Shown here piece after piece: positions 51,656 to 61,439 of a DNA stretch of 64,000 nt. Under the pieces are notes generated by a model. That model was not told where the DNA came from. It saw nothing but the letters and a program-made list of their open reading frames with translations, and did no database searches. This DNA is from Propionibacteriales bacterium (lineage in GTDB: Bacteria; Actinomycetota; Actinomycetes; Propionibacteriales; Nocardioidaceae): the NCBI GenBank assembly GCA_026392465.1, contig JAPLCA010000008.1:62001-126000 (forward strand), in the 5' to 3' direction. How positions within the stretch are numbered: the first letter of the stretch is position 1; each line of letters starts with the position of its first letter. A program made the translations under genes and the position numbers.

Positions 51656-53059
51656 ATGACCGCACGAGCGAGCGAGCACGCAGCGACGCCCCGTCCCGAG
51701 GACGAGGTGCTGCCGGTGCCGCAGCTGCTCGGCTACGGCCTCCAGCACGTCCTGGCCATGGTCGGCGGCATCATCGCGGTGCCGCTCATCGTCGGTGGTG
51801 CCGCCGGGCTGGAGCCGGCGGAGTCGGCCACGCTGGTCGCGTGCGCGCTGCTCGTCAGCGGCCTCGCGACGATCCTGCAGACGATCGGCGTCCCGTTCCT
51901 CGGGTCCCGCCTCCCGCTCGTCCAGGGCATCAGCTTCGCCTCCGTCTCGACGATGGTCACCATCATCGCCGGCGAGAGCGACGGCGAGCGTGGGCTCCGC
52001 GTCGTCGCCGGGGCGGTGGTCGTGGCCGCCCTCGTGGGCTTCGCGATCGCGCCCCTCCTCTCGCGCCTGATCCGGTTCTTCCCGCCCGTCGTGACGGGGT
52101 CGATCATCACGGTCATCGGGGTGTCCCTCATGCCGGTCGCCGCCGGCTGGATCACCGGGCAGCCGACCGTGGCCGGCGGCGAGAACCCCGACTACCTGAG
52201 CCCGACGAACCTCGTGCTCAGCCTCGTCACGCTGGCCCTCGTGCTGGTCATGACGTCGGTCCGGGCGCTGGCCCGCCTGGCCGTCCTGCTCGGTCTGGTC
52301 CTCGGCACGCTGGTGGCGTTCGCCGTCGGCCGGACCAGCCTCGACGGCGTCGGTGACGCCGGCGTCGTGGCCGTGCCGACGCCCTTCGCGTTCGGGACCC
52401 CGGTCTTCGAGGTCGGCGCGATCGTGGCGATGGTCGTCGTGATGGTGGTCATCATGGTCGAGACCACGGCGGACATCCTCGCCGTCGGGGAGGTCGTCGG
52501 GACCCCCGTCGACTCCCGGCGCGTCGCCGACGGGGTGCGCGCCGACATGATCTCCTCCGCGATCGCGCCCGTGCTGAACTCCTTCCCGGCCACCGCGTTC
52601 GCGCAGAACGTCGGGCTGGTCGCGCTCACGGGCGTCAGGAGCCGCTTCGTGGTCGCCACCGGGGGCGCGGTCCTGGTGCTGCTCGGGCTCTCGCCGGTGC
52701 TGGCCTCGCTTGTGACGGTCATCCCGCTCCCGGTGCTCGGCGGCGCGGGGCTCGTGCTGTTCGGCACGGTCGCCGCGAGCGGCGTCCGCACGCTCGCCCG
52801 GGCCGACCTCGACGACCACCGCAACCTCGTCGTCGTGGCCGTGTCGCTCGGCTTCGGGCTGCTGCCGGTCGTCAACGAGGAGTTCTGGAGCAGGACACCC
52901 GACTGGGTCGCCACGATCCTGGGCTCGGAGATCAGCGCCGCCGCGCTCGTCGCGTTCACGCTCAACCTGTGCTTCACCGTGCTGCGCCGCGGCGAGCCGG
53001 GTGCGGACGCGGAGCCGGCCGCTGCGCCCGCCGCACCGGCGGCCGGGTCGAGGGACTGA
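51656..53059 (+). CDS. nucleobase:cation symporter-2 (xanthine/urate permease)
   Basis: The protein has 467 residues with about 14 membrane segments. QLLGYGLQHVLAMVGGIIAVPLI and LGSRLPLVQGISFA are typical of the uracil/xanthine permease family. The signature region AFAQNVGLVALTGVRSRFV is in helix 10. In this operon the solute is most likely urate or xanthine. The gene lies 31 nt after uricase and 8 nt before allantoinase. Confidence 0.88.
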   Translation: MTARASEHAATPRPEDEVLPVPQLLGYGLQHVLAMVGGIIAVPLIVGGAAGLEPAESATLVACALLVSGLATILQTIGVPFLGSRLPLVQGISFASVSTMVTIIAGESDGERGLRVVAGAVVVAALVGFAIAPLLSRLIRFFPPVVTGSIITVIGVSLMPVAAGWITGQPTVAGGENPDYLSPTNLVLSLVTLALVLVMTSVRALARLAVLLGLVLGTLVAFAVGRTSLDGVGDAGVVAVPTPFAFGTPVFEVGAIVAMVVVMVVIMVETTADILAVGEVVGTPVDSRRVADGVRADMISSAIAPVLNSFPATAFAQNVGLVALTGVRSRFVVATGGAVLVLLGLSPVLASLVTVIPLPVLGGAGLVLFGTVAASGVRTLARADLDDHRNLVVVAVSLGFGLLPVVNEEFWSRTPDWVATILGSEISAAALVAFTLNLCFTVLRRGEPGADAEPAAAPAAPAAGSRD

Positions 53060-53067
53060 CGACGCCC

Positions 53068-54405
53068 ATGCGACTCGACGCGATCCAGGCCCGGCACGTG
53101 CTCGTCGACGGAGCGTTCCGTCCCGCGACCCTGACGCTCGTCGACGGCCGCATCACGGCCGTCGGACCCCTCGACGACGTCCCCGTCGGCGAGGTCTACC
53201 GCGCGCCCGACACCGCCTTCGTGGTGCCCGGCGTCGTCGACACGCACGTGCACGTCAACGAGCCGGGCCGCACGGAGTGGGAGGGCTTCCGCACGGCCAC
53301 GAGGGCCGCGGTCCTCGGCGGCGTGACCACGCTCGTCGACATGCCCCTCAACTCCGTGCCGCCGACCACGACGCTCGAGGGCCTGGCCGCCAAGCGCGCG
53401 GCGGCCCAGGGCCAGCTCGCCGTCGACGTCGGCTTCTGGGGCGGCGCGGTGCCCGGCAACGTCGCCGACCTCGAGCCGCTCTGGGACGCCGGGGTGTTCG
53501 GCTTCAAGTGCTTCCTCAGCCCGTCGGGCGTCGACGAGTTCCCGCCGCTGGACCGGGCCGCGTTCGACGCGGCCCTCGCGGAGGTCGCCCGGCTCGACGC
53601 GCTCATGATCGTGCACGCCGAGGACGCCGCGATCCTGGAGCGCACGCCGGCCCCGGCGAGCCGCGCCTACCGCGACTTCGTGCTGTCGCGTCCCGACGCG
53701 TCGGAGGTGTCCGCCATCCGCCAGGTCGTCGACGGTGCCCGGGAGACCGGGGCCCGCGTGCACGTCCTGCACCTGAGCAGCGCGCGGGCGCTCGACCTCA
53801 TCGCCGACGCGCGGGCGGAGGGGCTGCCGCTGACCGTCGAGACCTGCCCGCACTACCTCACCTTCAGCGCCGAGACGATCCCCGACGCGGCGCCGGAGTT
53901 CAAGTGCTGCCCGCCCATCCGCGACGCCGGCAACCGCGAGGCCCTCTGGCAGGCGCTCGAGGAGGGTCTGGTCGACTGCATCGTCAGCGACCACTCGCCG
54001 TCGACCGTGGAGGAGAAGCAGAAGGGCGACGGCGACCTGCAGCAGGCCTGGGGCGGCGTGTCGGGCCTGCAGGTCGGCTTCGCCGTCCTGGCGCACGAGG
54101 CGAGGCTCCGCGGCATCCCGCTGGCACGGCTGAGCCGGTGGATGTCGACGAGCACCGCCGACCTCGTCGGCCTCGCGCACAAGGGACGTGTGGCCGTCGG
54201 CGCCGACGCCGACCTCGCGGTCTACGACCCCGCCGCCGAGCTGCACGTCGAGGCCGCCCGGCTGGCCCACAGGAACCCGATCACCGCGTACGACGGACTG
54301 CACCTCGCAGGCCGGGTCGTGGGCACCGTCGTGCGTGGTGAGCTGGTCGACGTGGACCACGTCGACCACCGCCACGGCCGGCAGCTCGGCAGGCCGTCGT
54401 CGTGA
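53068..54405 (+). CDS. allB: allantoinase
   Basis: The protein has 445 residues, a cyclic amidohydrolase. Metal ligands are the HVHVNEPGRTEWEG segment, the probably carbamylated lysine in GFKCFLSPSG, MIVHAEDA, HVLHLSSARAL and the Asp of VSDHSPS. Overall length and the segment VVPGVVDTHVHVNEPG point to allantoinase rather than dihydroorotase or hydantoinase. It opens allantoin to allantoate. The gene lies between permease and aminotransferase genes of the same route. Confidence 0.92.
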   Translation: MRLDAIQARHVLVDGAFRPATLTLVDGRITAVGPLDDVPVGEVYRAPDTAFVVPGVVDTHVHVNEPGRTEWEGFRTATRAAVLGGVTTLVDMPLNSVPPTTTLEGLAAKRAAAQGQLAVDVGFWGGAVPGNVADLEPLWDAGVFGFKCFLSPSGVDEFPPLDRAAFDAALAEVARLDALMIVHAEDAAILERTPAPASRAYRDFVLSRPDASEVSAIRQVVDGARETGARVHVLHLSSARALDLIADARAEGLPLTVETCPHYLTFSAETIPDAAPEFKCCPPIRDAGNREALWQALEEGLVDCIVSDHSPSTVEEKQKGDGDLQQAWGGVSGLQVGFAVLAHEARLRGIPLARLSRWMSTSTADLVGLAHKGRVAVGADADLAVYDPAAELHVEAARLAHRNPITAYDGLHLAGRVVGTVVRGELVDVDHVDHRHGRQLGRPSS

Positions 54406-54440
54406 CCCCGCACCTCGCCGCACCACCGATGGAAGGACCC

Positions 54441-55655
54441 ATGGACACCGCTCCCGTGAACCCCCCGCCCCGCCTGCTGATGGGACCTGGTCCGATCACC
54501 GCCGACCCGCGGGTCCTGCGGGCCATGTCGGCCCAGCTCGTCGGCCAGTACGACCCCGCCATGACCGGCTACATGGTGGAGGTCATGGGCCTGTACCGCG
54601 AGGTGTTCGCGACGGCGAACGAGCAGACCTTCCTCGTGGACGGCACGTCGCGCGCCGGCATCGAGGCGGCCCTCGTCTCGCTGCTGGAGCCGGGCGACCG
54701 GGTGCTCGTCCCGGTCTTCGGCCGGTTCGGCCACCTGCTCGCGGAGATCGGCGAGCGGTGCGGTGCCGAGGTGCACACGATCGAGACCGACTGGGGCACC
54801 GTGTTCGCGCCCGAGCAGGTCGAGGCGGCGATCCTCGAGGTCCGGCCCAAGGTGCTGGCGGTCGTGCAGGGCGACACCTCGACGACCATGTGCCAGCCGC
54901 TGGCCGACCTCGGCGAGATCTGCCGACGGCACGACGTGCTCCTCTACTGCGACGCCACCGCCTCGCTCGGCGGCAACCCGTTCGAGACCGACGCGTGGGG
55001 GATCGACGTCGCGACCGCCGGCCTGCAGAAGTGCCTGGGCGGTCCCTCCGGCTCCTCGCCGATCACGATCTCGCCGCGCGCCGTCGACCTGATCGACGGT
55101 CGTCGCCACGTCGAGACGGGCATCGCGGAGGACCGCGACGTCGCCCGCGGCGTGCGCATCGCCTCGAACTACCTCGACCTCGCCATGATCATGGACTACT
55201 GGGGACCGCGACGGCTCAACCACCACACCGAGGCCACGACGATGCTCTACGGCGCGCGCGAGTGCGCCCGGCTCCTCGTGGAGGAGGGGATGGCCGCCGC
55301 CGTCGAGCGGCACCGTCTGCACGGCGCCGCGATGCTCGCCGGGGTCCGCGGGCTCGGTCTGGAGGTCTTCGGGGACGTCGAGCACAAGATGAGCAACGTC
55401 GTCGCGGTCCACATCCCCGACGGCGTGGACGGCGACGCCGCCCGGGCGGCGATGCTCGAGGACTTCGGCATCGAGATCGGCACCTCCTTCGGACCCCTGC
55501 ACGGCAAGGTCTGGAGGATCGGCACGATGGGCTACAACGCCCGCAAGGACGCCGTGCTCGTCACGCTCGCGGTCCTGGAGCAGGTGCTGCGGTCCGGTGG
55601 CGTCACCGTGACGGCCGGCGCAGGCGTCGGCGCCGCCCAGGAGGTGTACGCATGA
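54441..55655 (+). CDS. pucG: PucG-type (S)-ureidoglycine-glyoxylate aminotransferase
   Basis: ATG 54441, behind GGAAGGA, gives 404 residues; GTG 54402 overlaps the allantoinase stop and is the alternative. This PLP enzyme of the serine-glyoxylate aminotransferase class shows LLMGPGPITADPRVLRAM, FLVDGTSRAGIEAAL, CDATASLGGNPFE and the lysine Lys197 in GLQKCLGGPSGSSP. In Bacillus PucG transfers the amino group of ureidoglycine to glyoxylate, giving oxalurate and glycine. Placement next to allB and allC supports this role. A generic alanine-glyoxylate aminotransferase is less likely here. Confidence 0.85.
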   Translation: MDTAPVNPPPRLLMGPGPITADPRVLRAMSAQLVGQYDPAMTGYMVEVMGLYREVFATANEQTFLVDGTSRAGIEAALVSLLEPGDRVLVPVFGRFGHLLAEIGERCGAEVHTIETDWGTVFAPEQVEAAILEVRPKVLAVVQGDTSTTMCQPLADLGEICRRHDVLLYCDATASLGGNPFETDAWGIDVATAGLQKCLGGPSGSSPITISPRAVDLIDGRRHVETGIAEDRDVARGVRIASNYLDLAMIMDYWGPRRLNHHTEATTMLYGARECARLLVEEGMAAAVERHRLHGAAMLAGVRGLGLEVFGDVEHKMSNVVAVHIPDGVDGDAARAAMLEDFGIEIGTSFGPLHGKVWRIGTMGYNARKDAVLVTLAVLEQVLRSGGVTVTAGAGVGAAQEVYA

Positions 55656-56926
55656 GCGCCTCGACGGACCTGCCCACGAGCGGCTCCGCGGTCGGCTCCG
55701 CGGCCGAGGTGCTCGCCCGCTGCGCCGAGCTCGACCTCTACTCCTCCCATCCCGAGCACCTGGAGCGCGTCTACCTGTCGCCGGAGCACGCGGCGGCCAA
55801 CCGCGTCGTCGCCCGGTGGATGACCCGCGCCGGGCTGACCCCGCGCCAGGACGCGGCCGGCAACCAGTACGGCCGACGCGAGGGTCGTACGCCGGGGCTG
55901 CCCGCCCTGCTGCTCGGCTCCCACCTCGACACCGTCCCCGACGCCGGGTCGTACGACGGCATGCTCGGCGTGCTCATGGGCATCGCGGTCGCCGAGCGGC
56001 TCGGCGACCGGGTCGACGAGCTGCCGTTCGCCCTCGAGGTGGTCGGGTTCAGCGACGAGGAGGGCACCCGGTTCGGCAAGGCGCTGCTCGGCAGCTGCGC
56101 GGCCGCCGGCACGTGGGACCCGGCCTGGTGGGACCTCCACGACGCCGGCGGCACCAGCCTGCGGACGGCGTTCGAGGAGTTCGGCCTCGACCCGCGCGCC
56201 GTCGGCGACGCCGCGCGGCGACCCGAGGAGCTCGTGGGCTACCTCGAGGCGCACATCGAGCAGGGTCCCTATCTCGAGGAGGCCGACGCCTCCCTCGGGT
56301 ACGTGACCACCATCGCCGGTGCGCGCCGGTTCGTCCTGGAGGTGGTGGGCGAGGCCCGCCACGCCGGCGGGACGCCCTACGAGCGCCGCAAGGACGCGAT
56401 GGTGGGCGCCGCCGAGTGCATCACGGCGATCGAGCGGATGGTCCGTCCGTCGGGCTGCATCGCCACCACCGGCCGGATCGAGGCCCGCCCCGGCGCGGTG
56501 AACGTGATCGCGGGGCACGTCGAGGTCAGCCTCGACCTGCGTGCGCCGACCGACGCCGCCCGCGACGCGATGTGGGAGGAGCTCGAGGTCGAGCTGCGGC
56601 GGCTCTGCGCCGCGCGGGGTCTGGGCCTGCGCGTGACCGAGACCCACCGGGCGCCCGCGATGCCGTGCGCACCCTGGCTCACCGACGCCGTCGTCACCGG
56701 CATCGTGGGCACGGGCGACACCACGCCGATGGGGCTGTGGAGCCGCGCCGGGCACGACGGCATGGCCGTCGGCGCCGTCACGGACGTGGCCATGCTGTTC
56801 GTGCGCTGCCACGACGGTGTGAGCCACCACCCCGACGAGGACGTCCGCGAGATCGACGTCGCCCGCGGGCTGGACGCCTTCGAGGCCGCGGTCCTCGAGG
56901 TCGCGGCGAAGGTCGCGGCACGATGA
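55652..56926 (+). CDS. allC: allantoate amidohydrolase (M20 family)
   Basis: The protein has 424 residues. GSHLDTVPDAGSYDGMLGV, GFSDEEGTRFG, AHIEQGPYLE and AGHDGMAVG provide the two-metal site of the allantoate amidohydrolase/ureidopropionase/carbamoylase group. The residues AARRFVLEVVGEARHAGGTPYERR lie in the lid. Allantoate is inferred from the neighbours. Product: ureidoglycine, CO2 and ammonia. It overlaps both neighbours by 4 nt. Confidence 0.88.
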   Translation: MSASTDLPTSGSAVGSAAEVLARCAELDLYSSHPEHLERVYLSPEHAAANRVVARWMTRAGLTPRQDAAGNQYGRREGRTPGLPALLLGSHLDTVPDAGSYDGMLGVLMGIAVAERLGDRVDELPFALEVVGFSDEEGTRFGKALLGSCAAAGTWDPAWWDLHDAGGTSLRTAFEEFGLDPRAVGDAARRPEELVGYLEAHIEQGPYLEEADASLGYVTTIAGARRFVLEVVGEARHAGGTPYERRKDAMVGAAECITAIERMVRPSGCIATTGRIEARPGAVNVIAGHVEVSLDLRAPTDAARDAMWEELEVELRRLCAARGLGLRVTETHRAPAMPCAPWLTDAVVTGIVGTGDTTPMGLWSRAGHDGMAVGAVTDVAMLFVRCHDGVSHHPDEDVREIDVARGLDAFEAAVLEVAAKVAAR

Positions 56927-57846
56927 CCTCCAGCCCCGTGACGTCCACCGCCTCGACGTCCAGCCCTGTGACATCCAGCCCTGTGACGTCCGGCCAGGGG
57001 GCTCCGTCGGCGTCCCCCGGCGAGGGCGCGCGCCCGATCGAGGTGCGCATCACCGAGAAGTACGCCGACCTCGCGCCGCAGGAGCGTCGCGCCGCCGACG
57101 TGCTGCTCGAGCACCTCCACGACCTCGCGATGTACCGCGCGTCGGAGCTCGCCGAGCTGGCCGGTGTCTCCAAGGCCACGATGAGCCGGCTGTTCCGCCG
57201 CCTCGACTACGAGGACTTCACGCAGGTCCGCGACCAGCTGCTCGTGCTGCGCAACGCCGGACTGCCGGTGCCCGTGGGTGCCCCGCCGACCGTCGCGCGC
57301 CACCTGGAGACCGAGGTCGAGCACCTGCACCGCGTGCTCACCGCGGCCGAGGGTGCGATCGAGCAGGCTGCGGGGCTGCTGGCCGGGGCCGCGACGGTGA
57401 CCGTCGTCGGGATGCGCAACAGCTACCCGGTGGCGCTCCACCTGACCCAGCAGCTGACGCAGGTGCGCCGTGGCGTCTGCGTCGCGCCGTCGCCGGGGCA
57501 GTCGCTGTCCGACGAGGTGGTCGGGCTGGGTGCCGACGACGTCGTGGTCGTGGTCGCGTTCCGCCGCCGACCGCCGGAGATCGCCGGGCTGCTCGACCTC
57601 GTCCGGTCGCAGGGCGCCACGGTCGTGCTCATGGCCGACCCGTCCGGTCGGCGGCTCGCGTCCCCCGGTGACGTCTGGATCGAGTGCGGGGCTGCCACGC
57701 AGGTCGCGTTCGACAGCTACGCGGCGGCGATGAGCGTCGTCGCGGCGCTGTCGTCGCGGGTCCTGGACGCGCTCGGTCCGGCCGCGGGCCAGCGGGTCGC
57801 GGCGATCGCGTCGGCCTACCGCGCGCTCGGCGAGATCGAGGACTGA
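56923..57846 (+). CDS. MurR/RpiR-family transcriptional regulator of the purine island
   Basis: The protein has 307 residues. The N-terminal RpiR helix-turn-helix (about 40-115) reads LAPQERRAADVLLEH, YRASELAELAGVSKATMSRLFRRL. The C-terminal SIS domain (about 140-290) has VTVVGMRNSYPVALHLTQQL. SIS domains usually bind phosphosugars, but RpiR-like proteins in purine clusters are likely to sense an intermediate such as allantoin or ureidoglycine. Residues 2-26 consist of five TSSPV-like pentapeptides coded by 15-bp repeats, so the true start may be downstream, for example at a GTG before RITEKYADL. Confidence 0.85.
   Translation: MTSSPVTSTASTSSPVTSSPVTSGQGAPSASPGEGARPIEVRITEKYADLAPQERRAADVLLEHLHDLAMYRASELAELAGVSKATMSRLFRRLDYEDFTQVRDQLLVLRNAGLPVPVGAPPTVARHLETEVEHLHRVLTAAEGAIEQAAGLLAGAATVTVVGMRNSYPVALHLTQQLTQVRRGVCVAPSPGQSLSDEVVGLGADDVVVVVAFRRRPPEIAGLLDLVRSQGATVVLMADPSGRRLASPGDVWIECGAATQVAFDSYAAAMSVVAALSSRVLDALGPAAGQRVAAIASAYRALGEIED
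56926..57000 (+). repeat. five 15-bp tandem repeats at the 5' end of the rpiR-type gene
   Basis: Units of the form ACGTCCAGCCCTGTG start at 56926, 56941, 56956, 56971 and 56986; the third and fourth differ by one base. In frame they code TSSPV, TSTAS, TSSPV, TSSPV and TSGQG. The repeat length is a multiple of three, so copy changes would not break the frame. Confidence 0.75.
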
Positions 57847-57849
57847 GCC

Positions 57850-58656
57850 GTGGACCTGCACACCGTGGAGTCCTTCCGCCTGCCCGACGGCCCCGACGAC
57901 CTCCGGCTCGCGCCGGGGGAGACCTGGCTGGCCGGCGGCACCTGGCTGTTCTCCGAGCCGCAGGTGACGACCACCGGGCTCGTCGACCTGACGGCGCTCG
58001 GCTGGCCCGACTGGGAGCTCGGCGACGGGTCGACCGGCGGACTGACGATCGGGGCCACCTGCACGCTCCTCGACCTCGTCGCGCACGCCGAGCGGTCGGG
58101 GCTGCCGGGCCTCGCGGTGGCGCGTCCGTGCGTCGAGGCGCTCGTGATGTCGAGCAAGGTCTCGCGGCGGGCCACCGTCGGTGGCAACGTGTGCCTGGCG
58201 CTCCCGGCCGGCGGCGCCACCTCGCTGCTGACCGGCCTCGGTGCCGTGGCCGTGGTGTGGGGCCCCGACGGCGAGCGTCGCGTGCCGGTCGCCGCGCTGG
58301 TCACCGACGTGCGCCGGACGGCCCTGGGCCCCGGCGAGCTCGTGCGCGCGTTCGAGGTGCCGCGGGCGTCGCTCGACGCGACGACGGCGTTCCGTCGTGC
58401 CGCCCTGACCGCCATGGGCCGCTCGGGCGCCGTGCTGGTCGGACGACGCGAGCCGGACGGCGGCGTGCACGTCAGCGTGACCGCCTCGACCCGCCGTCCC
58501 CACGTGCTCGACCTCGGCGCTGCTCCGACGGAGGCCGACGTCGCGACCGCGGTGGCCACGATCGACCGCTGGTACGACGACCCGCACGGTGCGCCCGACT
58601 GGCGCGCGGCGCAGACCCTGCGCTGCGCGCTCGAGGTCGTGGAGGAGCTGGCGTGA
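57850..58656 (+). CDS. xdhB: xanthine dehydrogenase FAD-binding subunit
   Basis: The protein has 268 residues, typical of the medium subunit of molybdenum hydroxylases. WLAGGTWLFSE near residue 30, IGATCTLLDLVAHA, and RRATVGGNVCLALPAGG are the flavin-binding segments; the CO-dehydrogenase-type C-terminal domain follows. It passes electrons from the iron-sulfur part to NAD. GTG 57850 lies 4 nt after the regulator stop, and its own stop overlaps the next GTG. Confidence 0.88.
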   Translation: MDLHTVESFRLPDGPDDLRLAPGETWLAGGTWLFSEPQVTTTGLVDLTALGWPDWELGDGSTGGLTIGATCTLLDLVAHAERSGLPGLAVARPCVEALVMSSKVSRRATVGGNVCLALPAGGATSLLTGLGAVAVVWGPDGERRVPVAALVTDVRRTALGPGELVRAFEVPRASLDATTAFRRAALTAMGRSGAVLVGRREPDGGVHVSVTASTRRPHVLDLGAAPTEADVATAVATIDRWYDDPHGAPDWRAAQTLRCALEVVEELA

Positions 58657-61427
58657 GCACCCCGGTCGAGAGCGGTCCCGTCGAGAGAGGGGCGTTCGAG
58701 GTGCGGGTCAACGGTTCGAGCGTCACCACGGCCCCGGCGCCGGGCCAGTGCCTGCGCACCTACCTGCGCGACCACGACCGCCTCGACGTCAAGAAGGGCT
58801 GCGACGCCGGCGACTGCGGTGCCTGCACCGTCCTCGTCGACGGCGACCCGACGCACGCGTGCGTCTTCCCGGCCGTGCGGGCCGCCGGTCGCGAGGTCAC
58901 CACGGCGTCCGGCCTCGGCACGCCCGACGACCTGCACCCCGTGCAGCAGCGCTTCGTCGACGCAGCCGGGTTCCAGTGCGGGTTCTGCACGGCCGGCATG
59001 GTCGTGACGGCCTCCACGCTGCCGGAGGGGCTCGCCCACGACGACCTGTGCCGCTCGATGAAGGGCAACCTGTGCCGCTGCACCGGCTACCGGTCGGTCC
59101 GCGACGCCCTCGCGGGCCGGACCAACGTCGGCGAGGCCGCTCCCGGCGCGGCCTTCGGCGCCTCGGTCGCGGCACCGGCGGCGTGCCGTGTCGTGGCCGG
59201 GCAGGAGCCGTTCACCCTCGACCTGGAGGCGCCGGCGGACCTGCTGCACGTGGCGGTCCTCGGCAGCCCGCACCCGCACGCCCGCGTCACGTCGATCGAC
59301 ACGTCGCGCGCGGAGGCGCTGCCCGGCGTGCACCTCGTGCTGACGCACCACGACGCCCCCGACGTCCTCTACTCCACCGGCCGCCACCAGAGCCGCCTCG
59401 ACGACCCCGACGACACGCGGATGCTCGACCCGGTCCTGCGGTTCGCGGGCCAGCGCGTCGCGGTGGTCGTGGCCGAGACGGTCGCGACCGCGCAGGAGGC
59501 GTGCCGGCTCGTCGACGTCGAGTACGAGGTGCTGCCGGCGGTGCTCGACCCCGACGTCGCGCGACGGCCCGGGGCGCCGCTCGTGCACGGCGACAAGGAC
59601 GCGGTCGTCTCGCGGATCGCCGAGCCGACGCGCAACGTGGTCGCCCAGCTGCACGACGAGCACGGCGACGTCGAGGCCGCGCTCGCCTCGGCGCACGCCG
59701 TGGTGTCCGGGACGTGGCAGACGTCGCGGGTCTCGCACGCCCAGCTCGAGACGCACGGGGGACGGGGCTGGCTCGCCGACGACGGCACCCTCGTGGTGCG
59801 CACCAGCACCCAGGTGCCGTTCCTCGTCCGCGACGAGCTCGCGCACGTGCTGTCGCTGCCACGCGAGCGGGTGCGCGTGGTCGCCGCCCGCGTCGGCGGG
59901 GGGTTCGGCGGCAAGCAGGAGATGCTCGTCGAGGACGTCATCGGGCTCGCCGTCCTGCGCACCGGACGCCCCGTGCAGTACGAGCTGAGCCGCGAGGACC
60001 AGTTCACGGTCGTGCCGTGCCGCCACCCCATGCGGGTCGGCGTCACGCTCGGCGCCGACGCCGACGGGCACCTGACCGCGCTCAAGCTCGACGTGCTCTC
60101 CGACACCGGCGCGTACGGCAACCACGCCGTGGGCGTCATGTTCCACGGCTGCCACGAGTCGGTCGCGCAGTACCGCTGCCCCAACAAGCGGGTCGACGCC
60201 GAGGCGGTCTACACCCACCAGCTCCCGTCGGGCGCCTTCCGGGGCTACGGCCTCGGGCAGGTCATGTTCGGCATCGAGTCCGCGATGGACGACCTCGCCG
60301 CCGAGCTGGGCATGGACCCCGTCGAGCTGCGCCGTCGCAACGCCGTCGTCCCCGGCGACCCGTTCGTCGTGACGGCGCTGGAGGAGGACGACCTGGAGTA
60401 CGGCTCGTACGGGCTCGACCAGTGCCTCGACCTCGTCGACGCGGCGCTCGGGTCGGGGCGGGGCGACGTCGCTCCCGAGGGCTGGCCCACGGGACGCGGC
60501 GTCGCGATGGCCATGATCGCGACCATCCCGCCCCGGGGACACTTCACCGACGTGTCCGTGGCGGTCGACGCCGACGGCCGCTACACCGTCTCCGTCGGCA
60601 CCGCCGAGTTCGGCAACGGCACCACCACGGTGCACGTCCAGCTCGCGGCCACCGAGCTGGCCACCACGCCCGACCGGGTCCGGGTGCGCCAGAGCGACAC
60701 CGCGACGTCCGGCTACGACACCGGTGCCTACGGGTCGGCCGGCTCCGTCGTCGCCGGCAAGGCGGTGCACGTGGCCGCGGAGCGGCTGCACGCCGAGCTG
60801 CTCACGCTCGCGGCGCGCGCGGCCGGGGTGGCGCGCGGGCACTGCACGCTCGAGCGCGACGGCGTGCGCCTGCCCGACGGGTCGCTCCTGACCTTCCGTG
60901 AGGTCGTGCCCGAGGGGCTGTCGGCCGAGGGCACCCACGACGGCAGCCCGCGCTCGGTGGCCTTCAACGTCCACGGCTTCCGGGTCGCGGTCGACCCGAC
61001 GTCGGGCGAGGTCAGGGTGCTGCAGTCGGTCCACGCCGCCGACGCCGGTGTCGTCATCAACCCCGAGCAGCTGCGAGGCCAGGTCGAGGGCGGCGTCGCC
61101 CAGGCGATCGGGTCGGCCCTGCAGGAGGAGGTGGTGGTCGAGGACGGCCACGTCGTCACGCGCACCTTCCGCTCCTACCGCGTGCCGCAGATGGCCGACG
61201 TGCCCCCGACCGAGGTGCTCTTCGCCGACACCCACGACGAGCTCGGGCCGCGCGGCGCGAAGTCGATGAGCGAGGCGCCGTACAACCCGGTGGCTCCCGC
61301 GCTGGCCAACGCGATCACCGACGCCCTCGGCGCTCGTCCCCGCACGTTGCCGATGAGTCGTGACCGGGTCTGGCGGCTCGCGCAGACCGGCTCCGACGCG
61401 CCGCCGAGCCGGCAGCGCCAGGGCTAG
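58653..61427 (+). CDS. xanthine dehydrogenase, fused [2Fe-2S] and molybdopterin subunits
   Basis: The protein has 924 residues. The plant-type [2Fe-2S] domain has Cys50, Cys55, Cys58 (GCDAGDCGAC) and Cys70. The second cluster has Cys109 and Cys112 (QCGFCTAG) with Cys141 and Cys143 (LCRCTGY). The molybdenum domain from about residue 180 shows GGGFGGKQE, GAFRGYGLGQ and the catalytic Glu874 in KSMSEAPYNP. It oxidises hypoxanthine and xanthine to urate. Small and large subunits are often separate genes; here they are one chain, with the FAD subunit separate. It is last in the operon and converges on xdhC. Confidence 0.9.
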   Translation: MSTPVESGPVERGAFEVRVNGSSVTTAPAPGQCLRTYLRDHDRLDVKKGCDAGDCGACTVLVDGDPTHACVFPAVRAAGREVTTASGLGTPDDLHPVQQRFVDAAGFQCGFCTAGMVVTASTLPEGLAHDDLCRSMKGNLCRCTGYRSVRDALAGRTNVGEAAPGAAFGASVAAPAACRVVAGQEPFTLDLEAPADLLHVAVLGSPHPHARVTSIDTSRAEALPGVHLVLTHHDAPDVLYSTGRHQSRLDDPDDTRMLDPVLRFAGQRVAVVVAETVATAQEACRLVDVEYEVLPAVLDPDVARRPGAPLVHGDKDAVVSRIAEPTRNVVAQLHDEHGDVEAALASAHAVVSGTWQTSRVSHAQLETHGGRGWLADDGTLVVRTSTQVPFLVRDELAHVLSLPRERVRVVAARVGGGFGGKQEMLVEDVIGLAVLRTGRPVQYELSREDQFTVVPCRHPMRVGVTLGADADGHLTALKLDVLSDTGAYGNHAVGVMFHGCHESVAQYRCPNKRVDAEAVYTHQLPSGAFRGYGLGQVMFGIESAMDDLAAELGMDPVELRRRNAVVPGDPFVVTALEEDDLEYGSYGLDQCLDLVDAALGSGRGDVAPEGWPTGRGVAMAMIATIPPRGHFTDVSVAVDADGRYTVSVGTAEFGNGTTTVHVQLAATELATTPDRVRVRQSDTATSGYDTGAYGSAGSVVAGKAVHVAAERLHAELLTLAARAAGVARGHCTLERDGVRLPDGSLLTFREVVPEGLSAEGTHDGSPRSVAFNVHGFRVAVDPTSGEVRVLQSVHAADAGVVINPEQLRGQVEGGVAQAIGSALQEEVVVEDGHVVTRTFRSYRVPQMADVPPTEVLFADTHDELGPRGAKSMSEAPYNPVAPALANAITDALGARPRTLPMSRDRVWRLAQTGSDAPPSRQRQG

Positions 61428-61439
61428 GTCGGCCGGCCG

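Noticed and set aside
54402-54440. GTG 54402 as start of the PucG-type gene
   Set aside because: It has attractive GTGA coupling, but ATG 54441 has GGAAGGA at correct spacing and the family core begins soon after.
57816-61235. 1139-residue minus-strand frame opposite xanthine dehydrogenase
   Set aside because: The plus strand has all Fe-S cysteines and molybdenum motifs; the minus frame shows none of any family.
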